Source: Lewinellaceae bacterium (GTDB lineage Bacteria > Bacteroidota > Bacteroidia > Chitinophagales > Saprospiraceae). From it: a DNA stretch of 64,000 nucleotides. Under the pieces are notes generated by a model. That model did no database searches, was not told the origin of the DNA, and worked only from the letters and a program-made list of their open reading frames with translations. A program made the translations under genes and the position numbers. Where the stretch lies: positions 1 through 64,000 of the forward strand of contig JADJWX010000017.1 in the NCBI GenBank assembly GCA_016716135.1, in the 5' to 3' direction. Positions 45,634 to 55,183 of this stretch are shown here, in pieces (the first letter of the stretch is position 1; each line of letters starts with the position of its first letter).

Positions 45634-46257
45634 CTACTCTGTAGTGGCAGCAGCCTGTTCTTCAACAGTGAATTGCAGGCCTCCGGCAGGATTTTTGATA
45701 AACGTTTTTTCCTGTTCGGAGATATCCAGCAAAACATAGAGTGCTACGTTCGTAATCTTCATTTCATCAAAGGCATCCACGATGTTTTTGTACCGCGCCT
45801 CCTCAGTCGGCTTGATGATTACATTAAGTTTTGAAATGAATTTCTTCTCCCCCGGGTTTTTCGGATCATCCCGTTCCATATCGCCCCATTGTTGTTTTAC
45901 CCGGTCTTTTTTGTCCAGGATAACCCGGCGAAGCCCTTCGGCAGAATAATCCGTTGAATCCAGTTTTGCATCGGTGATGCCTTCGTAATAATAGATTTTA
46001 TCATCGGCACCGAGCAACAGGGTTAAAACCTGCGATTCCTTGGTAGCCTGCAAATCTTCTTCATTGACATCTTTTTCCGGCATTACGACGGGCATGATGG
46101 TTGGTTTAGCCAGCGTGGTGGTCAACATAAAAAACGTGATGAGCAAAAACGCCAGGTCCACCATCGGTGTCAGGTCAACCCGAGTCGATAGTTTCTTCGA
46201 TCGAATCTTCCCACCTTTTTTTCTCGCACCGCTATCCGCGGTTTGCATCTCAGCCAT
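45634..46257 (-). CDS. exbD: Biopolymer transporter ExbD
   Basis: 207 residues. A basic N-terminus (GARKKGGKIRSKKLSTR), the membrane helix VDLTPMVDLAFLLITFFMLT with the essential Asp, and a periplasmic domain with VLTLLLGADDKIYYYEG and KLNVIIKPTEEARYKNIVDA. It pairs with ExbB to form the proton-driven motor for TonB. It lies 48 bases before tonB and 54 after the other exbD. It is the closest relative of the exbD at 43991-44584. Confidence 0.95.
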   Translation of the reverse strand: MAEMQTADSGARKKGGKIRSKKLSTRVDLTPMVDLAFLLITFFMLTTTLAKPTIMPVVMPEKDVNEEDLQATKESQVLTLLLGADDKIYYYEGITDAKLDSTDYSAEGLRRVILDKKDRVKQQWGDMERDDPKNPGEKKFISKLNVIIKPTEEARYKNIVDAFDEMKITNVALYVLLDISEQEKTFIKNPAGGLQFTVEEQAAATTE

Positions 46258-46311
46258 ATGGATGTACTGTTTAGGTGATGAAATAGTGTTTAAACGGACA
46301 ACGCGGGCAGC

Positions 46312-46965
46312 CTACTTTTCCAGCTCGGCATTGATCTTATTCGGGTCCGTTTCCTGACTGGTGATCAGATTGAATTTGTTGACGTTTATATCCACCAACG
46401 TATTTATTACCCGTTGAATAGCCGGGTAAGGAGTGTCGGCGTCTGCTTTTACCACGATAACATATTCATCGTTAACCACGCCTTCCTGCTTCATTTTAAA
46501 CTGCGCAAGGCGGGCATTGTGTATCCAGGGCCCCAATTCATTATTCGTCGAGTCGGCTGGAACACCCGGAACTTGAAGTTTATTACGATCGGAAGAGGGC
46601 ATAGCCAGCCACCCTTTCAGCTGATTGCGCGGCACGCCAATTGCGCCTGCAATGGAGAAGCGCAACATTTCTTCCTCGTTAAGCCCCATCGGATATTGTT
46701 CGTTCATATCCTTGATCAAAGCCAGGCGGGTATGCTGCCCGGCCATGTCCAGGTAAACTTTTCCTTCCGGGTCAACCAAAATGGTGAGCGTACCTTGTTC
46801 CGGCAACTTGGTTGTGGAAATAGAGGACGGCGTATCTACAATCACCGGCTCCTGCGGCTTTGCTTTGGCCGTCAGAATAAAAAAGGTGAGCAGCAAAAAT
46901 GAAACGTCACACATAGCCGTCATATCGACGGATGGCGAGTGCCGTTGTGGTTTATGTTTTGGCAT
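46312..46965 (-). CDS. exbD: Biopolymer transporter ExbD, divergent paralogue
   Basis: 217 residues. The membrane segment is VDMTAMCDVSFLLLTFFILT, with the Asp conserved but a Cys beside it. The periplasmic part (PQEPVIVDTPSSISTTKLPE, then VIVVKADADTPYPAIQRVI) differs from the other two ExbD proteins. Two unlike ExbD copies behind one ExbB is a known Bacteroidota layout, perhaps forming mixed ExbD pairs. It lies 54 bases downstream of exbB. Confidence 0.93.
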   Translation of the reverse strand: MPKHKPQRHSPSVDMTAMCDVSFLLLTFFILTAKAKPQEPVIVDTPSSISTTKLPEQGTLTILVDPEGKVYLDMAGQHTRLALIKDMNEQYPMGLNEEEMLRFSIAGAIGVPRNQLKGWLAMPSSDRNKLQVPGVPADSTNNELGPWIHNARLAQFKMKQEGVVNDEYVIVVKADADTPYPAIQRVINTLVDINVNKFNLITSQETDPNKINAELEK

Positions 46966-47019
46966 AATGCGTTAACTTTTAATTGAGTTCGGAGTTAGCC
47001 CAAAACTCAAGTTGAATGA

Positions 47020-47841
47020 TTAGCCGTGCTGCGAGGCGTAGGTTTGCGTCAGGCTGTATCCTGCTTCGTCGATCCGGTAGGTCATGCCGTCAATACGCGC
47101 CGTAAAGAAGTTGTAGAACAGGATGGCAAATGCCGACGTACTGATCCCCAGAGCGGTGTTGATCAAGGCCTCGGAAATACCGGTAGCCAGGGCTGTGGAG
47201 TCCGGTGCACCGGCATGCGCCAGGGCTGCGAAGGCCCGGATCATCCCGAGTACCGTTCCGATCAGACCAACCAGGGTACCGAGCGAAGCCAACGTGGCCA
47301 GAATGTTGAGGTTTTTCTCCAACATGGGCAATTCCAGGGTGGTTGCCTCTTCCACTTCTTTTTGGATTGCAAGAATTTTAGCGTCGGTTTCCATACCGGC
47401 CACTTTTTCCATTTCACCGTATTTAACCAGGCCTGCACGAACAACATTGGCCACAGAACCTTTTTGCTTGTCGCAAGCCGAAATAGCGGAACTGAGATCG
47501 CCTTTGTCAAGTGAAACTTTAAGGCTTTTCACAAATTCATCAATTTTGCCTGTGCCGGCAGCTTTATTCAGGGTAATAAAGCGCTCAATGATGAATACAA
47601 TAGTTACAAAGAACATACCGAGCAGGATGGGTACCACCCAACCGCCTTTGTAAATAATACCCATGTAGTTGCCTTCAATGGGGTCTTTGGATGGGTCATT
47701 GTCCACAAAGTTGGAAGGATCACCGAATACAAACATGTAGACTACGGTTGACACAATGAAACACAATGGGACGGCGATATAAGGAAAAATCGAACCTTTA
47801 CCTTGTTGTTTCTGACCAGGAGTGTTTTTTGCTGCTGTCAT
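47020..47841 (-). CDS. exbB: MotA/TolQ/ExbB proton channel protein
   Basis: 273 residues. Membrane helices near 22-42, 70-90, 155-180 and 195-225. The MotA_ExbB core shows LEKNLNILATLASLGTLVGL, IGTVLGMIRAFAAL and ALINTALGISTSAFAILFYN. It forms the pentameric channel around ExbD that harvests the proton gradient. It is the first gene of the operon, which contains three ExbD and two TonB genes but only this one ExbB. Confidence 0.95.
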   Translation of the reverse strand: MTAAKNTPGQKQQGKGSIFPYIAVPLCFIVSTVVYMFVFGDPSNFVDNDPSKDPIEGNYMGIIYKGGWVVPILLGMFFVTIVFIIERFITLNKAAGTGKIDEFVKSLKVSLDKGDLSSAISACDKQKGSVANVVRAGLVKYGEMEKVAGMETDAKILAIQKEVEEATTLELPMLEKNLNILATLASLGTLVGLIGTVLGMIRAFAALAHAGAPDSTALATGISEALINTALGISTSAFAILFYNFFTARIDGMTYRIDEAGYSLTQTYASQHG

Positions 47842-48155
47842 GCTGCGTTTTAGTTTTGAATTAATGAATGTTAATTTGACAGTACTCCTTGCAGAAGTGG
47901 CGATTTACTCCGGATTGTTTCTCCGTTTCGTTTTGAACCGTTCGGTTTTATTAAGATGCAACCAAACGGCAAATTGGTGTGTCGCAACAAAAAAATATTG
48001 CCGGAGCAAAAAAAAAGGCCCTTTCTGCAGAGGAAGCGGCTTTTTCACGGCGGTAAAAATAGTGTAAGCCGTACAATTTCCAACAAAGGCCCTTGGAAAA
48101 TCCTGATTAAGGCACAATTAATTATTTGTTTTTTCAAAAACAAAATACCAAGAAC
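47842..48155. other. Intergenic region between exbB and kdsA with possible terminator
   Basis: 314 bases without a gene. On the minus strand, after kdsA, an AAGG-N-CCTTT/AAAGG-N-CCTT pairing (about 48016-48095) ends in nine T (48016-48008). This would be a long, weak terminator for kdsA. A promoter for exbB must lie in the left part, but no convincing TTG/TAnnTTTG pair was found. Confidence 0.4.
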
Positions 48156-48980
48156 CTATTCCGGACGCACAATCCGGCGAATATCCACTAGCTTTTCCAG
48201 GAGCATTCGCAATTGGTCGAGGGGCAACATGTTGGCCCCGTCCGATTTGGCTTCCGAGGGCTTCGGATGTGTTTCAATGAACAGTCCGTCTACGCCACTG
48301 GCAACTCCGGCCCGTGCAATTGTTCCGATCAAAGCCGGCCTGCCGCCGGTCACTCCGCTGCTTTGGTTGGGCTGTTGCAACGAGTGGGTGCAGTCGAGCA
48401 CCACCGGGCTTCCAAACGCGCGCATCACCGGGATGCCGCGAAAATCAACAATCAGGTCCTGGTAGCCAAATGTTGTCCCGCGCTCCGTCAGCCAAACATT
48501 CGGATTACCCGTCTCGATTACTTTTTCCCGGGCAAACTGCATGGCTTCCGGGCTCAGAAACTGCCCTTTTTTTATATTGACCACCTTCCCGGTTTGGGCC
48601 GCCGCCTGGAGCAGGCTGCTTTGCCGGCAAAGAAAAGCCGGGATTTGCAGCACGTCCACATAAGCCGCAGCCATCGCAGCTTCGGGCTCCGTATGTATAT
48701 CGGTGGTTACCGGTATGTCGAATGTTTCCGACACCTTCTTTAATATATTCAAGGCCTTTTCATCGCCGATGCCTGTGAAGGAGTCCGCTTTGCTGCGGTT
48801 AGCTTTGCGGTAGCTGCCTTTAAAAACATAAGGTATCGCCAGTTTGGCACAGATTTCCCGAACTGTGCCGGCAATATCCATGGCCATTTGCTCGCCTTCG
48901 ATGGCACAAGGGCCGGCGATGAGAAAGAAATTCCCTGCGTCGGTATGTTTTAAGCGGGGAAGCTGTTTTTGCCAATTCAT
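48156..48980 (-). CDS. kdsA: 3-deoxy-8-phosphooctulonate synthase
   Basis: 274 residues from the ATG at 48980 (MNWQKQLPRLKHTDAG). KdsA motifs are FLIAGPCAIEGEQMAMD, FKGSYRKANRS, TDIHTEPEAAMA, FLCRQSSLL and VNIKKGQFLSPEAM, with FIETHPKPSEAKSDGANML near the end. It condenses phosphoenolpyruvate with arabinose 5-phosphate, the first step of Kdo synthesis for lipopolysaccharide. Retention of Cys in FLCRQ is seen in both metal-dependent and independent types. It is divergent from the BatA-type gene. Confidence 0.96.
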   Translation of the reverse strand: MNWQKQLPRLKHTDAGNFFLIAGPCAIEGEQMAMDIAGTVREICAKLAIPYVFKGSYRKANRSKADSFTGIGDEKALNILKKVSETFDIPVTTDIHTEPEAAMAAAYVDVLQIPAFLCRQSSLLQAAAQTGKVVNIKKGQFLSPEAMQFAREKVIETGNPNVWLTERGTTFGYQDLIVDFRGIPVMRAFGSPVVLDCTHSLQQPNQSSGVTGGRPALIGTIARAGVASGVDGLFIETHPKPSEAKSDGANMLPLDQLRMLLEKLVDIRRIVRPE

Positions 48981-49189
48981 GGATCGTATTGTTTTTGCGG
49001 CGAAGGTAAACAGTATTCCGGAGGCTGCCGGTTCGTACCCGGGCTTGGCAGCAACTTTGTTGCATCGGCGCTTTGATCCGGTGAATTCGCCGAAAAACAG
49101 CAACTTTGCAGCTTTTCAAAAACATTTTTGCGTTTCAAGCGTCAAACCTCCACGATAAACCGCCATCGCTTTTACAGCCACCTCGCATT

Positions 49190-51268
49190 ATGCAGTTTCT
49201 TTTCCCGTTATTCCTGGCCGCCGCCGCCGCAATTGCCATACCGATTATCATTCACCTGTTTTATTTCCGCCGGTTCCGAAAGGTGTATTTTACCAATGTG
49301 CGCTTTTTACAGGAGGTAAAAGACATCACCAGCAACCGGCAAAAACTGCGCAACCTGCTGGTACTGCTGATGCGCTGTTTGGCTATTATTTTTCTGGTAT
49401 TGGCCTTTGCACAGCCCTTCATCCCACGCAGCTCGGAGGTGAAGCAAGGCGAAAAAGCCGTTAGTGTGTTTGTGGACAATTCGTTCAGCATGGCGGCGCT
49501 TTCCAAAGACGCACCGCTGCTGGAACTGGCCAAACAGCGCGCCCGGGATATTGTAACGGCCTATGGCCCCGCCGACCGGTTTCAAATCCTGACCACCGAT
49601 TTTGAAGGCCGTGACCAACGCCTGATCGGCAAGGAAGATGCGCTTTTACGCATCGATGAAATCCGGATCAGCCCAGCAACACGCGTGCTGTCAAAAGTGC
49701 TCACCCGCCAGCAACAGTGCCTGAATACCGGCAAGGCCGAAAATAAAATTGCCTTCCTGATCAGCGATTTCCAGGAGAACATCAGCGATCTTGAGACGTT
49801 TGCAGACAGCCTGCTGGAGGTAAACCTGGTGCCCATGCGCGCGGTGCAGGAAAATAATATATCCATTGATTCGGCCTGGTTTGAAAACCCGGTGCAAATC
49901 CTGAATCAACCCGCCAAACTGCTGGTAAAAATCAGCAACCGCGGCGATGAAAATGCCGATGAAGTGCGGCTTTCCCTGCGGCACGACAATCAATCCAAAC
50001 CTGTGGGCGCCATCCCGGTTCCGGCCCGAAGCAGCCGCGTGGATACCGTAAGCTTCAATATCCTGCATCCGGGCTGGCACGAAGCCAGGCTCTCGGTAAC
50101 AGACTTTCCGGTTCAGTTTGATGACGATTACTTCCTCTCGTTTTATGTCGCCGAGCAAATAAACGTGTTGTGCATCAACGGGCAACAGCCCAGCAAATAC
50201 CTGAACAATGTTTTTGCCGGTGCACCGTATTTTAAAATGGACAATGCCGACGTACGCGCCCTGGATTACTCCAAATTTGGCAACTACCAACTCATCATCC
50301 TGAACGAACCGGCAATTATCACCTCCGGATTTTCGCAGGAACTCAAAACGTTTGCCCAGAATGGCGGCAATGTGCTGGTTTTTCCGGCTCAAAATGCTGA
50401 TTTGAACACCTTCAACGGCTTGTTGCAAAGCTTTGGCGGTGGGGCGCTCGGCGCCTACGAGCCCGTTCAGCGCCAGGCCAGCCAGATCAACACCGAAGAA
50501 TTTGTTTTTCAGGATGTTTTTTTGAATAAAAGTGCCAACCTGCGCCTGCCGACTACCCAGGGCAACTTCAAGATCACACCCAATCGCGGTGAATATATCC
50601 TGACTTACCGCGACGGATCGGCCATGCTAAGCAAGTTTCCGGCCGGCGAAGGCGCCCTGTACCTGTGTGCCGCGCCGCTGGATGAGAAAGTGAACGATCT
50701 GGTGCGCAACGGAGAAATTTTTGTGCCGTTGCTGTTCAAAACAGCCATTGCGGGCTCCAAAAGCCGGCAGATTGCCTACACCATCGGCAAAGACGAAGTG
50801 CTCGAAGCCAGGCACCTGCCTTCCGCCGCCGGCGAAATATTGTACAAACTACGCCTTGCCGGCGATGGAAACCGGCCATCGGGAAATAGTACCGAAGCAG
50901 CCTCCGACGCAGCCTCCGTGGAGTTTATCCCCGAACAACGAATCTTGGGAGCAAAAGTGTTGCTCACGCCGGGTACGCAAATCCGGGACGCCGGCTGGTA
51001 CCAACTCCGCCTGAACACCGACTCCACACTGGCCGAATATGCGTTCAATTACGACCGGGGAGAAAGCGACTTACGCTACCGGAGTTCCGAAAGCCTGTCA
51101 GAACAATTGCCTTCCAACATGAAAGTTTTGGCCGAAAATGCCGAAGCGAACTTTACCCAGGTGGTCAATGAAGAAAACCAGGGAGTTGTGCTCTGGCGCT
51201 GGTGTTTGATGTTTGCCTTGCTTTTTTTGGCGCTGGAAGTGCTGTTTTTGCGACTCTGGAAAGTTTAG
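49190..51268 (+). CDS. BatA-domain vWA membrane protein
   Basis: 692 residues from the ATG at 49190. The N-terminus is the aerotolerance-regulator BatA domain (MQFLFPLFLAAAAAIAIPII, then LFYFRRFRKVYFTNVRFLQE) with two membrane helices. A von Willebrand A domain follows from about 85 with the MIDAS motif DNSFSM. The middle is beta-rich, and one helix near 668-688 ends the protein. Such proteins occur widely in Bacteroidota outside bat operons and are uncharacterised. No MoxR ATPase lies nearby. Confidence 0.85.
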   Translation: MQFLFPLFLAAAAAIAIPIIIHLFYFRRFRKVYFTNVRFLQEVKDITSNRQKLRNLLVLLMRCLAIIFLVLAFAQPFIPRSSEVKQGEKAVSVFVDNSFSMAALSKDAPLLELAKQRARDIVTAYGPADRFQILTTDFEGRDQRLIGKEDALLRIDEIRISPATRVLSKVLTRQQQCLNTGKAENKIAFLISDFQENISDLETFADSLLEVNLVPMRAVQENNISIDSAWFENPVQILNQPAKLLVKISNRGDENADEVRLSLRHDNQSKPVGAIPVPARSSRVDTVSFNILHPGWHEARLSVTDFPVQFDDDYFLSFYVAEQINVLCINGQQPSKYLNNVFAGAPYFKMDNADVRALDYSKFGNYQLIILNEPAIITSGFSQELKTFAQNGGNVLVFPAQNADLNTFNGLLQSFGGGALGAYEPVQRQASQINTEEFVFQDVFLNKSANLRLPTTQGNFKITPNRGEYILTYRDGSAMLSKFPAGEGALYLCAAPLDEKVNDLVRNGEIFVPLLFKTAIAGSKSRQIAYTIGKDEVLEARHLPSAAGEILYKLRLAGDGNRPSGNSTEAASDAASVEFIPEQRILGAKVLLTPGTQIRDAGWYQLRLNTDSTLAEYAFNYDRGESDLRYRSSESLSEQLPSNMKVLAENAEANFTQVVNEENQGVVLWRWCLMFALLFLALEVLFLRLWKV

Positions 51269-51427
51269 AACTTGTCCGGGATTTCATCATTGGCCTCCAA
51301 ACGGATAATTTTATTCCATGCTGCGTTAAATTCCTCACCGGATTGCCCACTCTTAGCCGTGGTTTATAACCTGCCGGTTGCAACCATCCGGCCGGATTGA
51401 AACGTCCAAACGGGAAAATTTTCCGCT

Positions 51428-52111
51428 ATGACAACCATACAGGCAATCCCCCGACTCAAATCTTTTGACATCCCACACAAGGGGCTGCGCAACCTGCTCG
51501 CCCGGATGAACGAACTGGCCGGCAACACTGATTTTTCAGATAAATCGCAAATCGATCAACTGGAACAGACCGGCAACCATCTATTTTTTCTGCTAACCGA
51601 ACATGCTTTCATTGAAGATGAAATCGTGTTGAAAGCCCTGGAACAACGCTGCCCCGGAGCCAGCCTTCAAAATGCCCATGAACACGAGATCATTACCGAA
51701 CAACAGGCCCGGCTGAAATCCCTGTTGCAGGAGCTGATCCGATGTGCCCGCATGGGTGAAGATGTCGGCAGACTTGCCGAGCAGTTTTATTTCGCGCTGA
51801 ACCATTTCCACAGCGCCTACCTGCAACACATGCTGGAAGAAGAAGAGGAAACCCAAAAACAACTCTGGAACTATTTTTCAGATGCGGAGCTGATGGAAAT
51901 GCGCAGCCGTATTTCCAGGGAAATGCCCCCGGAATCGCTTTTGTTGTGGTTCCGGTATGCAATCCCTGCCATGCAGCCTCAAGGGCGGCTTCAATGGCTG
52001 CTGGGCACAAAAGCGGCTGCACCGGCACCTTTTATGGAACAAGTAATGGCTGTTTTAGAAACAGTGCTGCCTGAAAAGGCATACCGGCAGTTGACATTTG
52101 GTTTGAATTAA
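51428..52111 (+). CDS. Hemerythrin-like (HHE) domain protein
   Basis: 227 residues. The histidine/glutamate pattern of HHE domains is visible: PHKGLRNLLARM, TEHAFIEDEIVLKAL, NAHEHEIITEQQARL and HFHSAYLQHMLEEEEE. The four-helix bundle would bind a di-iron or other metal pair and may sense or buffer oxygen or NO. The C-terminal 70 residues (MRSRISREMPPESLLLWFRY onward) form another helical region that is common to this subgroup. It is a single gene. Confidence 0.82.
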   Translation: MTTIQAIPRLKSFDIPHKGLRNLLARMNELAGNTDFSDKSQIDQLEQTGNHLFFLLTEHAFIEDEIVLKALEQRCPGASLQNAHEHEIITEQQARLKSLLQELIRCARMGEDVGRLAEQFYFALNHFHSAYLQHMLEEEEETQKQLWNYFSDAELMEMRSRISREMPPESLLLWFRYAIPAMQPQGRLQWLLGTKAAAPAPFMEQVMAVLETVLPEKAYRQLTFGLN

Positions 52112-52162
52112 TGCAGCGGCTGTTTCACCAACCTGTGCATGCAGGATTACTTCTTAAATTTC

Positions 52163-52223
52163 AAACACAAAGGCACATAGAACACAAAGAATATTTCTCT
52201 GTGTTCTATGTGCCTTTGTGTTT
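52163..52223. repeat. CACAAAGGCACATAG inverted repeat
   Basis: Perfect 24-base arms (52163-52186 and 52200-52223) with a 13-base loop, between converging genes. It has the same two-part layout (xACxAAGGCACxxAG) as the repeat at 26292-26342 and could serve as a bidirectional terminator. Confidence 0.65.
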
Positions 52224-52288
52224 AAGTCATAATCTGCGGCAGGAAATACTTAGAAGTACTTATAAAGCTGCTGAAATGGCTCCGCTTT

Positions 52289-54700
52289 TTAAATTGCACC
52301 AAAACGCCCGGGGTCCGCTTCCCGCATGAGCGTGTAAACGACTTCAAACACATCCTCCACCTGCGGTTTGCTGTGGTAATCGCCGTCTTGCCCGTAGCCG
52401 GGGCGGTGATCTCTGGCGGCAACGGTCACCGGAGCCGAGTCGAGGTAACGGTAGCCGCCCTGTTCGTCGAGTACCTGTTGCATCATGTAGCCGGTAGCCC
52501 CCCCCTGGAAATCTTCGTCGAGGAAGACGACGCGGTTGGTTTTTTGCAGCGATTTCAGGCAAGCATGCGGCAGGTCGAAGGGCAGCAGGGTTTGCACGTC
52601 CACGAGTTCGACGGATATGTTGTGTTCAGCCAGCATCGAGCAGGCTTCTTCCGCGATACGTACGCAGGAACCATACGTGATCAACGTGACATCGGAGCCC
52701 TCGCGCAGTACATCGGGTACACCCAGCGGCACCGTAAACTGCCCGATATTGTCAGGAAGCGCCTCCTTGAGGCGGTAGCCGTTCAGGCATTCCACGACAA
52801 TCGCCGGGTCGTCGCTGCGCAGCAGGGTGTTGTACATGCCGGCAGCCTGGGTCATATTGCGGGGCACGCAGAAATACATGCCGCGCAACGAGCCAAGCAT
52901 CATACTCATCGGCGAGCCGGCATGCCAGACGCCAACCAACCGGTGCCCGCGGGTGCGGATGATCGCCGGAGCGGCTTGCTGGTTGTTCGAACGCCAGCGC
53001 AGGGTGCACAAGTCGTCGGACAAGGGAGAGAGGCCGTAAATCAGGTAGTCGAGGTATTGGATTTCGGCAATGGGGCGCAAGCCACGCATGGCCATACCGA
53101 TCGCCTGCCCCATAATGGTCCACTCGCGGATGCCCACGTCGAACACGCGCTCGATGCCGTATTTTTCCTGCATGCCGCGCATGCCCTGGTTTACGTCGCC
53201 GATGTGTCCGACATCTTCTCCAAAAGCGAACAAGCCGGGTTCCTGTTCAAAATTGGCGTCAAAGCAGGCATTCAGAATTTCATAACCGTCTTTTTGCGGC
53301 GCATCTTCGGCAAATTGCGCGGGCACGACGGGGACCTTCAGGGCCGATTTCGGCGTATGGCTGTACAGGTGTTCCGTGTACCAGCGGGTGCCGTTGGTTT
53401 GCTCCTGTTCGCAAAATCCGGCAAGTTGGTCTTTGGCAGTACTCGTTTTGCCGGCGAGGGCGAAAAGTGCCCTACGGGCAATTTTAAGCAGTTCGAAACG
53501 CAGCGGTTCACGGGACCGTTCCAATTCGTCAATCTGGACCGAAAGTCCAGCCTCCGGATGTTCCGCCCGGGCGGCCTGAAGTAGCCCCTGGAGGGTCTGG
53601 CGCTCCGCGCCGACGGCATCGTGGTAATGCCGGAAAGCGCGCTGTGCAGCAGCAGTTACTTCTTTTTTGGCTTCGGCTTGTATGGTTTTAATCTCTTCGG
53701 GGGTAGCAATGCCGGATTCGATCATCCAGTCGGCCATGCGTTTGTTGCAATCGTAGGCCTCTTCAAAAGCCAGGCGCTCGGGCGACTTGTACCGGCGGTG
53801 ATCGCCGGAGGTGGAATGCCCGAGTTGCTGCGTCGTTTCTTTGATATGAAAAAGGGCGGGCTGGTGTGTTTGGCGCATGGTTGCTACCGCATCCTGGTAC
53901 ATTTGGCAGAGGCCGGGATAGTCCCAGGCTTTGCCGACATGGATGCTGATGCCGTTTTCGCCGCTGAAACCGCTCAGGGCTTCTGAAATGCTTTCTTTCG
54001 TCGTTTGGTATTTCTTCGGCACGGAAATGCCGTACCCGTCGTCCCAAACAGAGATGGCAAGCGGGACCTGCAGCACGCCAGCAGCGTTCACCGTTTCCCA
54101 AAAAACGCCTTCGGAGGTGGAGGCGTCGCCGATGGTACAAAAAGCCACTTCATTGCCGTTGTCCGACAAATCGGCACACAGTTCGGGTTTTTCCCTGAAT
54201 TTTTTAGAGGCAAAAGCCAGGCCCAGCGCGCGCGCCATCTGTCCCCCGGTAGGTGAAATATCCGCCGAAATATTGTACCTGTTTTTCAAATCCAGCCAGG
54301 CGCCCTGCTCGTCGATGAACGGGGTGGCAAAATGGCAATTCATCTGCCGCCCGCCCGAGAATTTGTCGTTTTCGGGGTCACCGTAAAGCTGCCCGAAAAA
54401 ATCGTCGAGCGTCATCAGGTCGAGGGCCAGCATCAGCGTTTGGTCGCGGTAGTACCCCGAGCGGAAATCACCTTTTCGCCAGGCCTTCGCCATCGCTACC
54501 TGAGCCACTTCCTTGCCATCGCCGATGATGCCAAAATTTGCTTTACCGGTCAGTACTTCTTTTCGGGCGAGAATACTGGCCTCCCGGCTGATGCAGCAAA
54601 TCCTGAAATCGCGCAGCACCGCTTCGCGCTCGGCTTTTGACAGCGTGTTTTTTTTCTTTGAACCGGATGTAGGGCGGGGCGATGACGATGTCTCAACCAT
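52289..54700 (-). CDS. 2-oxoacid dehydrogenase E1, fused alpha and beta subunits
   Basis: 803 residues. The alpha half (about 20-420) has the thiamine diphosphate motif GDASTSEGVFWETVNAAGV with WDDGYGISVPKKY, and TTQQLGHSTSGDHRRYKSPE near its phosphorylation-loop position. The beta half (about 470-800) contains FAFGEDVGHIGDVNQGM, IREWTIMGQAIGMAMRGLRP and DLPHACLKSLQKTNRVVFLDED. It decarboxylates a branched-chain 2-oxoacid, or pyruvate, for an E2 lipoyl carrier. The fused form is frequent in Bacteroidota. An E2 or E3 gene is not adjacent. Confidence 0.92.
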   Translation of the reverse strand: MVETSSSPRPTSGSKKKNTLSKAEREAVLRDFRICCISREASILARKEVLTGKANFGIIGDGKEVAQVAMAKAWRKGDFRSGYYRDQTLMLALDLMTLDDFFGQLYGDPENDKFSGGRQMNCHFATPFIDEQGAWLDLKNRYNISADISPTGGQMARALGLAFASKKFREKPELCADLSDNGNEVAFCTIGDASTSEGVFWETVNAAGVLQVPLAISVWDDGYGISVPKKYQTTKESISEALSGFSGENGISIHVGKAWDYPGLCQMYQDAVATMRQTHQPALFHIKETTQQLGHSTSGDHRRYKSPERLAFEEAYDCNKRMADWMIESGIATPEEIKTIQAEAKKEVTAAAQRAFRHYHDAVGAERQTLQGLLQAARAEHPEAGLSVQIDELERSREPLRFELLKIARRALFALAGKTSTAKDQLAGFCEQEQTNGTRWYTEHLYSHTPKSALKVPVVPAQFAEDAPQKDGYEILNACFDANFEQEPGLFAFGEDVGHIGDVNQGMRGMQEKYGIERVFDVGIREWTIMGQAIGMAMRGLRPIAEIQYLDYLIYGLSPLSDDLCTLRWRSNNQQAAPAIIRTRGHRLVGVWHAGSPMSMMLGSLRGMYFCVPRNMTQAAGMYNTLLRSDDPAIVVECLNGYRLKEALPDNIGQFTVPLGVPDVLREGSDVTLITYGSCVRIAEEACSMLAEHNISVELVDVQTLLPFDLPHACLKSLQKTNRVVFLDEDFQGGATGYMMQQVLDEQGGYRYLDSAPVTVAARDHRPGYGQDGDYHSKPQVEDVFEVVYTLMREADPGRFGAI

Positions 54701-55103
54701 ATTGTGTACTTGAAATTTAAATGTCCTGTACTTGAGAATTGCCGGGCAGGCGCCAAGGGCTCTTGGTGGTTATTTCAGGCGTTTGTGCAAAGTTTGTTTG
54801 GCTAAAACCCCCGAACTTTGCCATTGTTCCAACATTTGTTTGGATTTCCACCTGCAAACTGGAATCGCCCGCAAAGATACAATATTTCCATCAGCCCTTT
54901 ACCGAATATCGTTCGGTCTTGTGTTTGAAATACCGTGCGGCCCGGGGAATACTTCGGCGCGATACCGGCCTTGAAATACTTGCGAAAAACAGCCCCTGCA
55001 TCCAATTGGCACCGGATAGCCCGCAAGCGGTTTCTTTTTAAAATCAAGAAGTATTGACGGGTATTCCTGTATAAAGAAAATTATAAATTTTTCATCCCCT
55101 GGA
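54701..55103. other. Intergenic region between E1 and dksA-like gene
   Basis: About 400 bases between divergent genes. No coding frame stands out and no RNA gene was recognised; the dksA-like promoter begins at 55104. Confidence 0.5.
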
Positions 55104-55133
55104 TTGAGCAAAGGTTTTTTTGACCTAATTTTG
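55104..55133 (+). promoter_or_regulatory. Promoter of the dksA-like gene
   Basis: TTG at 55104-55106, 19 bases, then TAATTTTG at 55126-55133. This is a full match to the Bacteroidota consensus, about 50 bases before the ATG at 55184. Confidence 0.7.
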
Positions 55134-55183
55134 CGCCCTGATTCCAAAACCACCATAATTTAACCATAACAGACTCGCTGCTC

